A stretch of 33,557 nt of DNA from Deltaproteobacteria bacterium Ga0077539 (GTDB lineage Bacteria; Myxococcota_A; Polyangia; Polyangiales; Ga0077539). A program made the position numbers and the translations under genes. The notes under the pieces were generated by a model that did not search any database, was not told the DNA's origin, and saw only the letters and a list, made by a program, of their open reading frames with translations. Below, piece by piece: positions 24,055 through 32,600 of the stretch; the first letter of the stretch is position 1, and each line of letters starts with the position of its first letter. The DNA lies in the NCBI GenBank assembly GCA_001465015.1, contig LNEO01000226.1, forward strand, positions 1 through 33,557. The letters are read 5' to 3'.

Positions 24055-25173
24055 ATGGGCACAGCCTTTGCTCCGGTCCGTTGTGGAATGTTCACTCGTC
24101 CTTGGGTTTACCTCGCGCTGACGTCCATCGCCTTCGCTCCCGAAGCGCGAGCGAACGGTGAGCACGTCACGCGCTGCTCGGGGCTGCTCCCCCCGTGGCT
24201 CCAAACGGACAGCGACCGCGACGGCGTGCTCGACCACCTGGAGGACGCCAACGGCAACGGCGTGCGGGACGACGGGGAGACGAACGCGCATCACGCGGAC
24301 TCGGACCGCGACGGAATCGCGGACGGCCTCGAAGACAGCAACCACAACGGCCGCGTCGATCGAGGCGAGACCGATCCCCGCAGCGCAGATTCTGACGGCG
24401 ACCGCATCCCCGACGGCGTCGAAGATCGCAATCGCAACGGGCGCTGGGACCCCGGAGAGACCTCTCCCACCGCGCGCTGCACGGGCGGTCGCTGCCGCGT
24501 ACTCGAGGACGTGGACCGCACCCACCGCGGACCACGCGTGCCCGAGCCGATGCTGACAGACCTCGTGCGCAACCTCGGCGCGGCTCGAGGCGAGCTCGAG
24601 GCCAACGTGCTGTTCGTCGCGCCGGCGAGCGCGTCGTTCGTTCCTCGCTGGGCGCCCGAGGTCGAGATCGCGTTCTGGGACGGCTGGGCGCTCGAGCTCG
24701 AGTTGCCGATCCGAGGGACACAGATCGAGTCGTTCAAGCTGGGCTTGCAAGGGACCCTCGGAGTGACCGCGGATCAGCGCTTCGCGCATGGGTTTCAGTG
24801 GCTCGGGGAGCTGCGGTCCGACGGATCGCGGGTCGACAACACCCTCTACTGGATCGGCGCTCTACGGTTCTCGCAGCGCTTCAGCGCGATGCTCCTCGCT
24901 GGTGCGCGCGTCAACGTCGGCACGCGCGACGGCGCGATCTCGACGCACGCCATGCTGCATCCGACGGTCTACTACGAGCCGAGTCGCTCGCTCTCGATCG
25001 GCGTGGAGTCGCGTGTGCTGCTCGCGACGAACGGCGCGCACAGCGTCGATGTGACACCGCAACTTCGATGGCGACCGATCGATCCGTTGACGCTGCAGAT
25101 CGGCGCTGGGGCCCTCTACGAGTCAGGCGCGCTGTCTTCCATCGCCGCGTGCCGCATCGCGATCGAACACTGA
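24055..25173 (+). CDS. Exported protein with Ca2+-binding thrombospondin-type repeats and barrel-like C-terminus
   Basis: A 372-residue secreted protein. The signal peptide (TRPWVYLALTSIAFAPEARA) ends near residue 34 with ARA before the mature N-G-E. Residues about 50-140 are thrombospondin type-3-like Ca2+ loops: DSDRDGVLDHLEDANGNGV, DSDRDGIADGLEDSNHNGR, DSDGDRIPDGVEDRNRNGR. The remaining 220 residues alternate polar and hydrophobic residues in beta strands (VEIAFWDGWALELELPIRG, LYWIGALRFSQRFSAMLLAG, LTLQIGAGALYES), as in outer-membrane beta-barrels, with no close barrel family identified. It starts at ATG 24055 or, with a shorter N-region, at 24088. Neighbours are NhaA and a Ca2+/Na+ antiporter, so a surface Ca2+ sensor or porin role is tempting but unproven. 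Confidence 0.85.
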   Translation: MGTAFAPVRCGMFTRPWVYLALTSIAFAPEARANGEHVTRCSGLLPPWLQTDSDRDGVLDHLEDANGNGVRDDGETNAHHADSDRDGIADGLEDSNHNGRVDRGETDPRSADSDGDRIPDGVEDRNRNGRWDPGETSPTARCTGGRCRVLEDVDRTHRGPRVPEPMLTDLVRNLGAARGELEANVLFVAPASASFVPRWAPEVEIAFWDGWALELELPIRGTQIESFKLGLQGTLGVTADQRFAHGFQWLGELRSDGSRVDNTLYWIGALRFSQRFSAMLLAGARVNVGTRDGAISTHAMLHPTVYYEPSRSLSIGVESRVLLATNGAHSVDVTPQLRWRPIDPLTLQIGAGALYESGALSSIAACRIAIEH

Positions 25174-25246
25174 CCAGCGAACCGGATTTCGGTTGGTCCT
25201 GCACATCCGCAGGAGAATCACTCGCGGCGTCAACACCCGAGCGGCA
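25171..25246 (-). repeat. Dispersed 77-bp repeat, copy B
   Basis: Aligns (minus strand) with 3874-3950 at 61 of 77 positions with one gap. It begins at the stop codon of the Ca2+-repeat gene. Read on the plus strand it can fold as two hairpins right after that stop: GACC-N4-AACCG-N5-CGGTT-GGTC and CCTGC-N6-GCAGG. In this copy it may therefore help end the transcript. The AACCG/CGGTT stem is kept in copy A while its loop differs. Confidence 0.8.
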
Positions 25247-25261
25247 ACGCGCTCGCGTCAC

Positions 25262-25278
25262 GGCCAGAGGCTCTGGCC
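25262..25278. repeat. 17-bp palindrome (8-bp arms) in the intergenic region
   Basis: GGCCAGAG-G-CTCTGGCC at 25262-25278 has perfect 8-bp arms. It lies between the Ca2+-repeat gene stop and the stop of the leftward small gene. It may be a bidirectional termination or protein-binding site; no T-run follows. Confidence 0.45.
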
Positions 25279-25334
25279 CCTCATCGTTGCCCAAGTTTCG
25301 CGAAGAAAAACGCAGCCAACGCGCGTGCAAGCGA

Positions 25335-25619
25335 TCAGCGGACAGACGAGAGCGCTCGATCGTCGACGCGACGATCCTGCTGCCATCCAGTCTCGTCGCT
25401 GCCGGTCGAGCCCTCGCTGCCCTCGGACGAAACCACGAGCCTCTCGACTCCGATCCCGAGCGCGGCGAGCACCCTCGTCGGCGCCGCGAAGCTCGCGTTG
25501 GTGAGCGTCGAGCCGCGGAGGTCGGAGAGCGTCGCCAGCGACCGATATCGACCGAAGAGCAGCGCGAGCACCGAGCCCTCGACGCGCTCGTCATCGGTTC
25601 GTCTCGACCCTCCGAGCAT
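25335..25619 (-). CDS. Hypothetical small protein behind the CaCA antiporter gene
   Basis: A 94-residue frame starting at ATG 25619, just 16 bp past the stop of the Ca2+/Na+ antiporter gene on the same strand. Third positions are almost all G/C, as in true genes of this genome. Residues 17-60 (SVLALLFGRYRSLATLSDLRG then APTRVLAALGIGVERLVVS) look like two helices and a strand, faintly like a winged-helix start, but I recognise no family. The tail is Gly/Ser/Asp-rich. No ribosome binding site is visible; coupling to the upstream gene could explain that. Confidence 0.45.
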   Translation of the reverse strand: MLGGSRRTDDERVEGSVLALLFGRYRSLATLSDLRGSTLTNASFAAPTRVLAALGIGVERLVVSSEGSEGSTGSDETGWQQDRRVDDRALSSVR

Positions 25620-25635
25620 CGATGCGCTCGCGCCG

Positions 25636-26610
25636 CTACGCCTTGGCGATCGTGTACGCCATGAACGCCGCGTACGAGGCCAAGAGCAGCGCGCCCTCGC
25701 GCCGTTGAATCGTCCGCTCTTTGCGCAACAGCACGACCCCGAGCGCGCTCACGGCGATGAGCGCTGCCATGTCTGGAGTGAGCACGCCCACAGGGCTTCG
25801 AATCGGCCCCGCCAGAGCCGCCGCAGGAAGGCACAGAAGCACGTTGAAGATGTTCGATCCGACGACGTTGCCCACCGCGATATCCGAGTGCCCCTTGCGC
25901 GCGGCGAGCAGGCCCGTCGCCAGCTCAGGGAGCGAAGTGCCAACAGCGACGATCGTGAGGCCGACGAGCTTTTCGCTCATTCCCAGGGCGCGCGCCAACG
26001 CTACGGCTCCAGTCACGAAGAGCTGTCCGCCGAGCAGCAACACCCCGAGCCCCGCCAGCGCGATGAACGCGAGTCGCCCACGGCTGACGCCCGTCGGAGC
26101 GCCTGCTTCTTCGGCGATCTCAGCTTCGGTCTCGAGCTCTTCGCGCGCGTCGATCACGCCCGAGCGAGCGCTCCGCGTCGCGCGCACCATCCAAACTGTG
26201 TATCCGAGCGCGACGAACAACAGACCGACGCACTCGCGCAACCCGAGCCGACCGTCCGCCAGCATCAACGGCAGCGCCACGGTGGTCACTGCCAACACAG
26301 GGACCTCCCTCTCGGCGAGCACCTTCGCCACGGACGCCGGTCGCACGAGCACCACGACCGCGAGGATCAACCCGAGGTTCGCGATGTTGGACCCCACGAC
26401 GTTGCCGAGCGCGACGTCGCCGTGCCCCGTGCGAGACGAGGCCACCCCCACCACCATTTCGGGCGCGGACGTCCCGTAGGCCACGACCGTGAGGCCCACG
26501 GTGAGCTGCGAGATGCGCAGCGACAGGGCGAGCCTCGACGCTCCCGACACCAGCCACTCGGCGCCGAAGTACAGCAGCACCAACCCACCAGCGATCATCA
26601 AGAGATTCAT
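25636..26610 (-). CDS. Ca2+/Na+ antiporter (CaCA family, YrbG-like)
   Basis: A 324-residue inner-membrane exchanger, the usual size for bacterial YrbG-type CaCA proteins. Both alpha repeats are clear: GTSAPEMVVGVASSRTGHG followed by VALGNVVGSNIANLGLI in the N-terminal half, and GTSLPELATGLLAARKGHS followed by IAVGNVVGSNIFNVLLCL in the C-terminal half. The Glu of each GTSxPE motif and the GNVxGSN signatures form the ion site. A charged cytoplasmic loop (EELETEAEIAEEAGAPTG) separates the halves. About 10 hydrophobic spans. I start at ATG 26610 (MNLLMIAGG), where homology starts; the frame is open a further 41 residues but these are Arg-rich and non-hydrophobic. Ca2+ export or exchange fits its family and the Ca2+-loop protein beside it. 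Confidence 0.93.
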   Translation of the reverse strand: MNLLMIAGGLVLLYFGAEWLVSGASRLALSLRISQLTVGLTVVAYGTSAPEMVVGVASSRTGHGDVALGNVVGSNIANLGLILAVVVLVRPASVAKVLAEREVPVLAVTTVALPLMLADGRLGLRECVGLLFVALGYTVWMVRATRSARSGVIDAREELETEAEIAEEAGAPTGVSRGRLAFIALAGLGVLLLGGQLFVTGAVALARALGMSEKLVGLTIVAVGTSLPELATGLLAARKGHSDIAVGNVVGSNIFNVLLCLPAAALAGPIRSPVGVLTPDMAALIAVSALGVVLLRKERTIQRREGALLLASYAAFMAYTIAKA

Positions 26611-26762
26611 GCGTGTGCTGCGACGAGGAAGAGACAGCACTGTCCGTGCCAGCGCAATCGTTCGCGTGGACGGGTTGCATTCTGCCGCACGGTGCACAAT
26701 CGCGCCGCACCCTTGGGGCTCGCGAGAACGCACCGCGAGCGAGCCGCGACAACGGCGCTCGC

Positions 26763-27026
26763 GTGCGCAATCCGCTGTTTTACTTTCTCATCGGGACCCT
26801 CGTCTGGCTCGCGTTCTTGAAATCAGGTGTCCATGCCACGATCGCCGCGCTGATCATGGCGTTCGTGATTCCGGCGCGCACCGCGACGGACCCCGAGAGC
26901 TTCGTTCGAGGCGTGTCCGAGGACCTTCGCGCGTTCGACGAGCTGCCGCCTTCCAGCTCGACGAGGCTGCATTCGGCCGAGCGCGAGCAGCAAATCGAGA
27001 GCATCGCGCGCAGGGTCGAGCTCGTT
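26763..27026 (+). pseudogene. Remnant of a second NhaA antiporter gene
   Basis: Translated in frame from 26763, an 88-residue stretch reads like the centre of NhaA: RNPLFYFLIGTLVWLAFLKS then GVHATIAALIMAFVIPARTA, followed by the acidic loop and EREQQIESIARRVELV, the part just before the helix that would start QSPLQ. The usual N-terminal ion-binding half (ATDIAFA, VIDDVGG) and the C-terminal half (ALANAGV) are both missing; sequence before and after is not NhaA in any frame. The surrounding frame is open from 26613 to 27218, so the remnant may still be transcribed, but it cannot be a working antiporter. It sits directly before another antiporter gene. Confidence 0.75.
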
Positions 27027-27167
27027 CGTGCGAGCTCTCGCTCGGCGAAGGCGTCCTACGCCCGCGCTTGCCCGGCTCCTCGGGAGGCGCGAAAGAGCTT
27101 GGCGCCTCGGTGCGCGGCGGCGCCAACCCATCGCGCGCACGGTCGGGCGCGCGCGGGTCAGTTTGCG

Positions 27168-27195
27168 TTGACAGCGCTCGCTGGCGTTGTGTTCT
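27168..27195 (+). promoter_or_regulatory. Possible sigma-70-type promoter before the CPA1 antiporter gene
   Basis: A perfect TTGACA lies at 27168-27173. A weak -10 (TGTTCT, 3 of 6) follows at 16-bp spacing. The ATG at 27208 is 12 bp after it, leaving a very short leader. Several TTGACA words are expected by chance in the window. Confidence 0.25.
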
Positions 27196-27207
27196 GTGGC
27201 GACCCGC

Positions 27208-28773
27208 ATGCGCCCTGAAGTCGTCTTCGTCGCTCTTCTCGCGCTCGCCACCGCGGTCGCGCTCGTCGCACGTCGGCTGCGATTGCCGTACACGGTCGCG
27301 CTCGTCGTCGCGGGGCTCGCCCTCGGAACGACGCGGTTCGTCCACGCGCCGCACCTGACGAAAGAGCTGCTGTACGCGGCGTTCTTGCCTGGGCTCTTGT
27401 TCGAGGCGGCGTTCAACCTCGAGTTCAAGAAGTTCTGGCAGAACCGAAAGGCGATCTTCGGCCTGGCGATCCCCGGCGTGTTGCTCGCGATCGCGCTCAC
27501 GGCGCTCTTCGTCGTGAGCGAGCTCTCGGGACTGCATGTGCTCGAAGGCTTCGGCATCGGCACCGCGCTGGTGTTCGGCGCGATGATCGCCGCGACCGAT
27601 CCGATCGCCGTCGTCGCGATGTTCAAATCGCTCGGCGTTCCCAAGCGGCTTGCGATCCTCGTCGAGGGAGAGTCGCTGCTCAACGACGGCACGGGCGTCG
27701 TCTTGTTTACGCTGGTTCTCGCCGCGGTGACGGGCGGCGGATTCTCCGCTTCTCAGGGCGTCCTCGACTTCGTCCGCGTGGCGGGCATGGGCGTCGCGAT
27801 CGGGACGCTCTTCGGATACGTCGCGAGCAAGCTCACGGCGCAGATCGAAGAGCCGCTCGTCGAGATCACGATCACCACCATCGCGGCGTACGGGAGCTTC
27901 GTCGTCGCCGAGCAGTTTCACTTCTCGGGCGTGATCGCGACGGTGTGCGCCGGGATGTGGTGCGGCAACGTCGGCGCGACCGAGGGAATGTCTCCGTCCA
28001 CGCGCCTCGCCGTACACTCGTTTTGGGAGTACGTCGCCTTCGCGCTCAACTCCGTCGTGTTCTTGCTGATCGGCTTTCAGGTGCGCGTCGACGCGCTCTT
28101 GGGAGCGTGGAAGGTCATCGTCCTCGCGTGGATCGCCGTCACCGCGGCGCGCGCCGTCGTCGTGTACCTGACCGTCGCCGTACTGCAGCGCACGAGCGAA
28201 AAAATGCCGTGGTCCTGGGCCGCGGTGCTCACGTGGGGTGGTCTGCGCGGCGGACTGTCGATGGTGCTCGCGCTCGCGCTTCCCAACGGGATGCCATTTC
28301 GCGAGCTGCTCGTGACCACAACGTACGGCGTCGTCGTGCTGTCCATCCTCGTGCAGGGGCTCACCATGGGGCCGCTGCTCCGTCTGCTCGGCGTCTCGGA
28401 GCAGTCGAACCGAACCGACGGCCCGGCCCGCGCTCGACTGCTCGCCGCGAAGGCCGCGGCAGAGGCCCTCGCCGTGATGGTCAAGAACGGGACGCTCCAC
28501 GGCGACAACGTCACCAAGATCGAAGCGAGCGTACAGCGAGAGCTCGCCGAGGCGGACGCCGCGCTCACAGAGGCGCTCGCCGGACAGAGCGACGTCGGTC
28601 AACGAGAGCTGCTCGACGCGCAGAGGCAGCTCTTGCTCGCGCGCAAAGACGCCGTCGGTCGCGCGATGAGGTCCGGAGCGATCTCGATGGAGGACGCCGA
28701 CGCGCTGTCAGCCGAGCTCGACGCGCGCTTGCTGCGCGTGATGGACGGCGAGAGCGAAGTGCCGCCGTCTTGA
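27208..28773 (+). CDS. CPA1 family Na+/H+ antiporter (NhaP-type)
   Basis: A 521-residue Na+(K+)/H+ exchanger. Signatures in order: RLRLPYTVALVVAGLALG, LPGLLFEAAFNLEF, the ion-site motif AATDPIAVVAMFKSLGVPKRL, then EGESLLNDGTGVVLFTLVLA, HFSGVIATVCAGMWCGN, and WGGLRGGLSMVLALALP. These match NhaP/CPA1 proteins over the 400-residue membrane part. The last 110 residues are a charged helical cytoplasmic tail (ARARLLAAKAAAEALAVMVKNG to the C-terminus), common in NhaP-like exchangers. I use the ATG at 27208; the TTG at 27187 would add seven residues. Specificity (Na+, K+ or both) cannot be read from sequence. Fourth antiporter family in the cluster. Convergent with the next gene, 22 bp between the stops. 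Confidence 0.93.
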   Translation: MRPEVVFVALLALATAVALVARRLRLPYTVALVVAGLALGTTRFVHAPHLTKELLYAAFLPGLLFEAAFNLEFKKFWQNRKAIFGLAIPGVLLAIALTALFVVSELSGLHVLEGFGIGTALVFGAMIAATDPIAVVAMFKSLGVPKRLAILVEGESLLNDGTGVVLFTLVLAAVTGGGFSASQGVLDFVRVAGMGVAIGTLFGYVASKLTAQIEEPLVEITITTIAAYGSFVVAEQFHFSGVIATVCAGMWCGNVGATEGMSPSTRLAVHSFWEYVAFALNSVVFLLIGFQVRVDALLGAWKVIVLAWIAVTAARAVVVYLTVAVLQRTSEKMPWSWAAVLTWGGLRGGLSMVLALALPNGMPFRELLVTTTYGVVVLSILVQGLTMGPLLRLLGVSEQSNRTDGPARARLLAAKAAAEALAVMVKNGTLHGDNVTKIEASVQRELAEADAALTEALAGQSDVGQRELLDAQRQLLLARKDAVGRAMRSGAISMEDADALSAELDARLLRVMDGESEVPPS

Positions 28774-28795
28774 ACACAGGTGTACCGTGCTGCGC

Positions 28796-29011
28796 TCAGC
28801 CCGGCGCAGCGTCGCCCGCGGTGCGCGCGCGCTCGGCGTTGGCGCGGTACTCACCGGCCTTCTTCTCGTTCTTCTCGCGCTCGGCGGCGCGATCCCACAG
28901 CCGCGCGGCGTCGAACCACGCCTGCGTCCGCTCGCCGTCGCTCGACGCGTCGTTGGCCTTTTGCTCTGCAGCGGTCGCCTTCGCGACGTGCGGGTTTGCA
29001 TTGAATCCCAT
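28796..29011 (-). CDS. Small charged helical protein, hypothetical
   Basis: A 71-residue protein beginning MGFNANPHVAKATAAEQKAND, then a heptad-like, highly charged helix (RTQAWFDAARLWDRAAEREKNEKKAGEYRANAERAR) and a short Gly/Ala tail. The ATG at 29011 has a very good Shine-Dalgarno (GAGGAG, about 9 nt upstream), which fixes the start and makes this a real, probably well-translated gene. Similar short proteins of this composition are familiar from Myxococcota, but I know no assigned function. It lies head-to-head with the next small gene, 236 bp between starts. Probably cytoplasmic. Confidence 0.75.
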   Translation of the reverse strand: MGFNANPHVAKATAAEQKANDASSDGERTQAWFDAARLWDRAAEREKNEKKAGEYRANAERARTAGDAAPG

Positions 29012-29247
29012 GACACACTCTCCTCGGGTTGCTCTACAGCCGCTTCGCAGTGTGCACGGGATCCGCGCCGCGCGCCCGAGACGTGTGACACAATATGACA
29101 CTTCCCTCCCAACCGTCGTCGGGACGGCCCTGGGTCGCGAGTTGTGTTGACGCGAGCGAGCGGGACGAGCGAAACCACCGTGGCGCCATCCTGGGCTGTC
29201 GTCCTGGATGGAAGCGAACGGACGACCGAAGGTAGGAGGACGAAGCC

Positions 29248-29463
29248 ATGGCGATCAATCTGAACAAGGCGTTGGACAAGGCGTACGAGGGCAAGTCGCT
29301 CAAGGAGCTGTGTGACATGCCGTTGGCCGGCTTCGAAGGGCTCACCGACGAGTCCGCCAAGCACCTCGAGAAGCTCGGCGTGAAGACGGTCCGCGACCTG
29401 GCCGAGTGGAAGTTCGTCCTGTGGGCGCAGGGCATCGTCGCGCTCTCGAAGGTCGAAGAGTAA
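29248..29463 (+). CDS. Small helix-hairpin-helix-like protein
   Basis: A 71-residue cytoplasmic protein with an excellent ribosome binding site (AGGAGG at 29234-29239, 8 nt before ATG 29248). After an N-terminal helix (NLNKALDKAYEGKSLKELCDM) comes a helix-hairpin-helix-like section: LAGFEGLTDESAKHLEKLGVKTVRDLAEWKF, which echoes the GIGxxxAxxLxxxGIxTVxDLA pattern of DNA-binding or DUF4332-type HhH proteins. The conserved GxGxK hairpin is modified to GLTDE here. Short, acidic and strongly expressed-looking; DNA binding is only inferred. It is 154 bp before the HEAT-like gene. Confidence 0.75.
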   Translation: MAINLNKALDKAYEGKSLKELCDMPLAGFEGLTDESAKHLEKLGVKTVRDLAEWKFVLWAQGIVALSKVEE

Positions 29464-29617
29464 CCGCGCCAACGCGGCGCCCAGAAGGTGGGGAGCGAGA
29501 CGTTCGCGCGAGAGCGCCACGGAGCGTCGCGAGCTGGCCTCGACAACGGCGCGGCGCCGACTCAGCATCGGGCGCTCCGCTGCGCGCGTGCGCAGCGGCC
29601 AAGGGAGCTTTCGCATC

Positions 29618-32600
29618 GTGGACTCGACCGCATGGCTCGCAGAGGCCGAGGGGGTCTCTCACCACCAGCGCATGAAGAAGGCCGTCGCGCTCGGCGCTCG
29701 CTGCAAGGGCGGCGATCTTGCAGCGAGGGACGTCGTCGCTGCGCTCGCCCGATCCGAGAGCGTCTACGCGCGGCGACTCGCGATCGCCAGCGCGTTCGCC
29801 AGCCGAGACGGCGCGATGGTCCTCGGGATGGTGAGCGATCCGTCCCGCGTGGTGCGCTCGCTCGCGCTGAGGCTGGTTGCGCTGGCGTGCGACGACGAGC
29901 AGGCGATCGTCGCGACGAAGCTCGCCTTCGAGATGATCCGCGAGAAGCCTCTGCTCGCGCACCTCGCGCGCCGTGGACGCGCGACGGTCATCGACGCGTT
30001 CATCGATTGGGTCGCGCAGAAGCAGGGCGTCGTGCACTTCGCGGACCTGCTCACCTTTGCGTCCGCGCCTTGCGTTCGACGGCACATCGCGCGCGCGCTG
30101 TCTCGCCCTTCGACCACGTTCTGGGCGCGGCTCGCGAGGCTGCACCCCGAGGCGCTCGCGGGCGTGCTCGAAGACCGCGTCCGCGCTCAGCGCGGCGACG
30201 CCGACGACGTGACCCGCATGCTGTTGAGGGGGCACCTCGCGACGCTCGCGAGCCGCGTTCCGGACGCGACGCTCGCGCTCGCCGACGCGCTCTTCGAGCG
30301 TGGAACGAGGCCGGACCCCCAGGTGATCGCGAAGCTCGCCGCGCGCCGACCGGACGCGACGCGCGCGCTGCTCGTGAAGCACAACGTCGCGCAAGAGATC
30401 CAGCCGCGCAGCAGCAAGAGCGCCCTCGACGCGCTCTCGGACGAGGCGTTTGCCAGGCTGGCGTGCGAGACGCCCGCGATGGTTCAACAGACCGACCCGT
30501 GGTGGTATCGCTCGGCCTCCGAGAGTCGAAAGCGCGCGGTCGCGACACTGTGGGCCGAACGACCAGACGCGGTGATCGGCTGGGGGCGCTGGGCGCTGCG
30601 CTACATCGAACCCTCTGCGCGACGCGACGCGCTGTTCGAGCGTTGGAGCGTCGCGTCCCGAGACCATCGGGGGGTGGTCTCGTGGGCCGAGATCGAAGAG
30701 CTCCCCGAGGAGCTCGCCGAGCGCGAGGCCTGGAGGCACCTTCGCTCGGTCAGCGCGCTGCACACGCAGCCGCGCGCCCGCGTGGAGTACGCGTATTTTC
30801 TCCCGTGGAAGGACGCGCAGTCGGTGTGCGCAGAGCTGCTCGCGCACCCCGAGGGAGAGCTTCGCTCGATCGCGCTTCGCGTGCTCTTGAACATCGCCGG
30901 GCGGCGCGCCGATCCCGCCCTCGTCGCCGACGCGATCGCCTTGGTGACCGCGCGCAAGTTCGAGCAGGACCCCGTGCGACGGGTGATGCTCGAATCGCTG
31001 TCGGTCTGGTCGCGGGCGCGGCTCGCGCTCGTCGATCTCGCTTCGATCGAGCGTATCGTACGAGACGCCCTCGACGCGGCGGACCTGAGCGACGCCACCG
31101 CGAGCTTCGCCGAGAAGCTCGTCTTGCGCGCGTTCGGGCGCGACCCGGAGTGGGGCGCGCGCTGGCTAGCCACCCTCCTGCGCGAGCGAGGAAAGCTCTA
31201 CGACTACTACCTCGGCAGGCACCTCACCGAGGACGACGTGCGCGCCGCGGCTCCGACGCTGCTCGCGATCGCGAAAGAGTGGGCCAGCCGCGAGCGCAGC
31301 GGCCCGTTTGTGCTGATGATCAACAGCCTCGAAGGCAAGATCGCGCTGGTCCCCGACCTGAGCGCGCTCGCGCTCGCGCACGCGCTCACCTCGCCCTGGC
31401 CCGAGGTGTCGCAGGCGTGCGCGATGATGCTCGCCAGGCACGACCCCGGCGCCATCACCGCGTCGTTCGATCAGCTCTTTCAGCGTTGGATCGATCAACG
31501 CTGGTGGGCGACGGTGATCTCCTTCGCGCGATGGGGCGAGACCTTCGAGCGCTTCGCGTGGCCCGAGTCGCTGAGCGCCTCGCTCGATCGCGTCGCGCGC
31601 GCCGCCGCGCACGCGAGCGACGTCGAAGCCGCGCTGCTCGCGTTGCGCAGCGGGGATCGCGCGGGGTTCGAGCGACGCCTCGGCGCGCTGCTCGACGACA
31701 ACCCGAGCCTGATCGCGCTCCGCTCCATCCGCCAGCACTTGCACGAGCGGCGACAAGAGCTGCTCGCGCCGTTCGTCGCGGGAAGGCGCGTCACCGGTCG
31801 ATTCGCCACAGGAATGACCGCGTGGATCCTCTTCTTCAAAGACGGGTTCTTTCGCTGGACCCCGTCGATGAACGCCGACTACGCAAGGTCGCTCGAGTCC
31901 GTGCTCGACGACGAAGCGCGCGACACCCCGACGCTGCTCGCCTGCATCACGACGCTGCCCGCGTTGGTGTACGCCGAGCAGCGCGCTCTGTGCGCGCGCG
32001 CGTCGGATCGCCGCGCCGCCGTGCAAGAGAGGGCCGTTCGCGTGCTCGCCCGCTGCGACGCTGGCGAGGGCCTCGACACCCTGATCGAGTGCCTCGGCGA
32101 CCAGCGGGCGCGCTTCGCCGTGTATGCGCTGAGAAAAGCGCTGAGCGACCTGCCCGCCTCGCGCTCGATCGCGCTGCTCTCGAAGGTGTCCTTGCGAAAG
32201 GTCACCGTCGCCAAAGAAGTGCTGCGCCTCTTGGGGACGCTCCGCGCGGAGGGAGGCTTTCAGAAGCTGCTCGAGATCGACGCCGACCCCAAGCTGCACC
32301 GAGACGTGCGGCTCGCGCTCATGCGCGCGCTGTGGGAGCACCTCGAGCGCGCCGAGACGTGGCGCGTCTTCGAGCGCGCGGTTCGGGAGGGAGACTGGAT
32401 CGCGGCGAGTCGAGTCGGAGATATCCCTGCGAATTACCTCACCGCCGAGAGCGACAAGCGGCTGAGCGCGCTACTCGCGACGGTGCTCGAGCGGCCCGAC
32501 GTCGAAGCGCGACTCGAGCTCTTGCAGCGGGCGCAGAGCATCGCCGTGACCGATCCGCAGCGAGTGTTCTTGCGCGCCATCGAGGGGCGCCTCGCGTCGC

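Noticed and set aside
26613..27218. Intact small gene covering the NhaA-like remnant
   Set aside because: Only the middle 88 residues resemble NhaA; both flanks are unrelated and low in coding character, so pseudogene is the better call.
26854..28602. 580-codon minus-strand frame opposite the CPA1 antiporter
   Set aside because: Charged Arg/Asp/Glu/His-rich mirror of a hydrophobic membrane protein; a common antisense artefact at this GC content.
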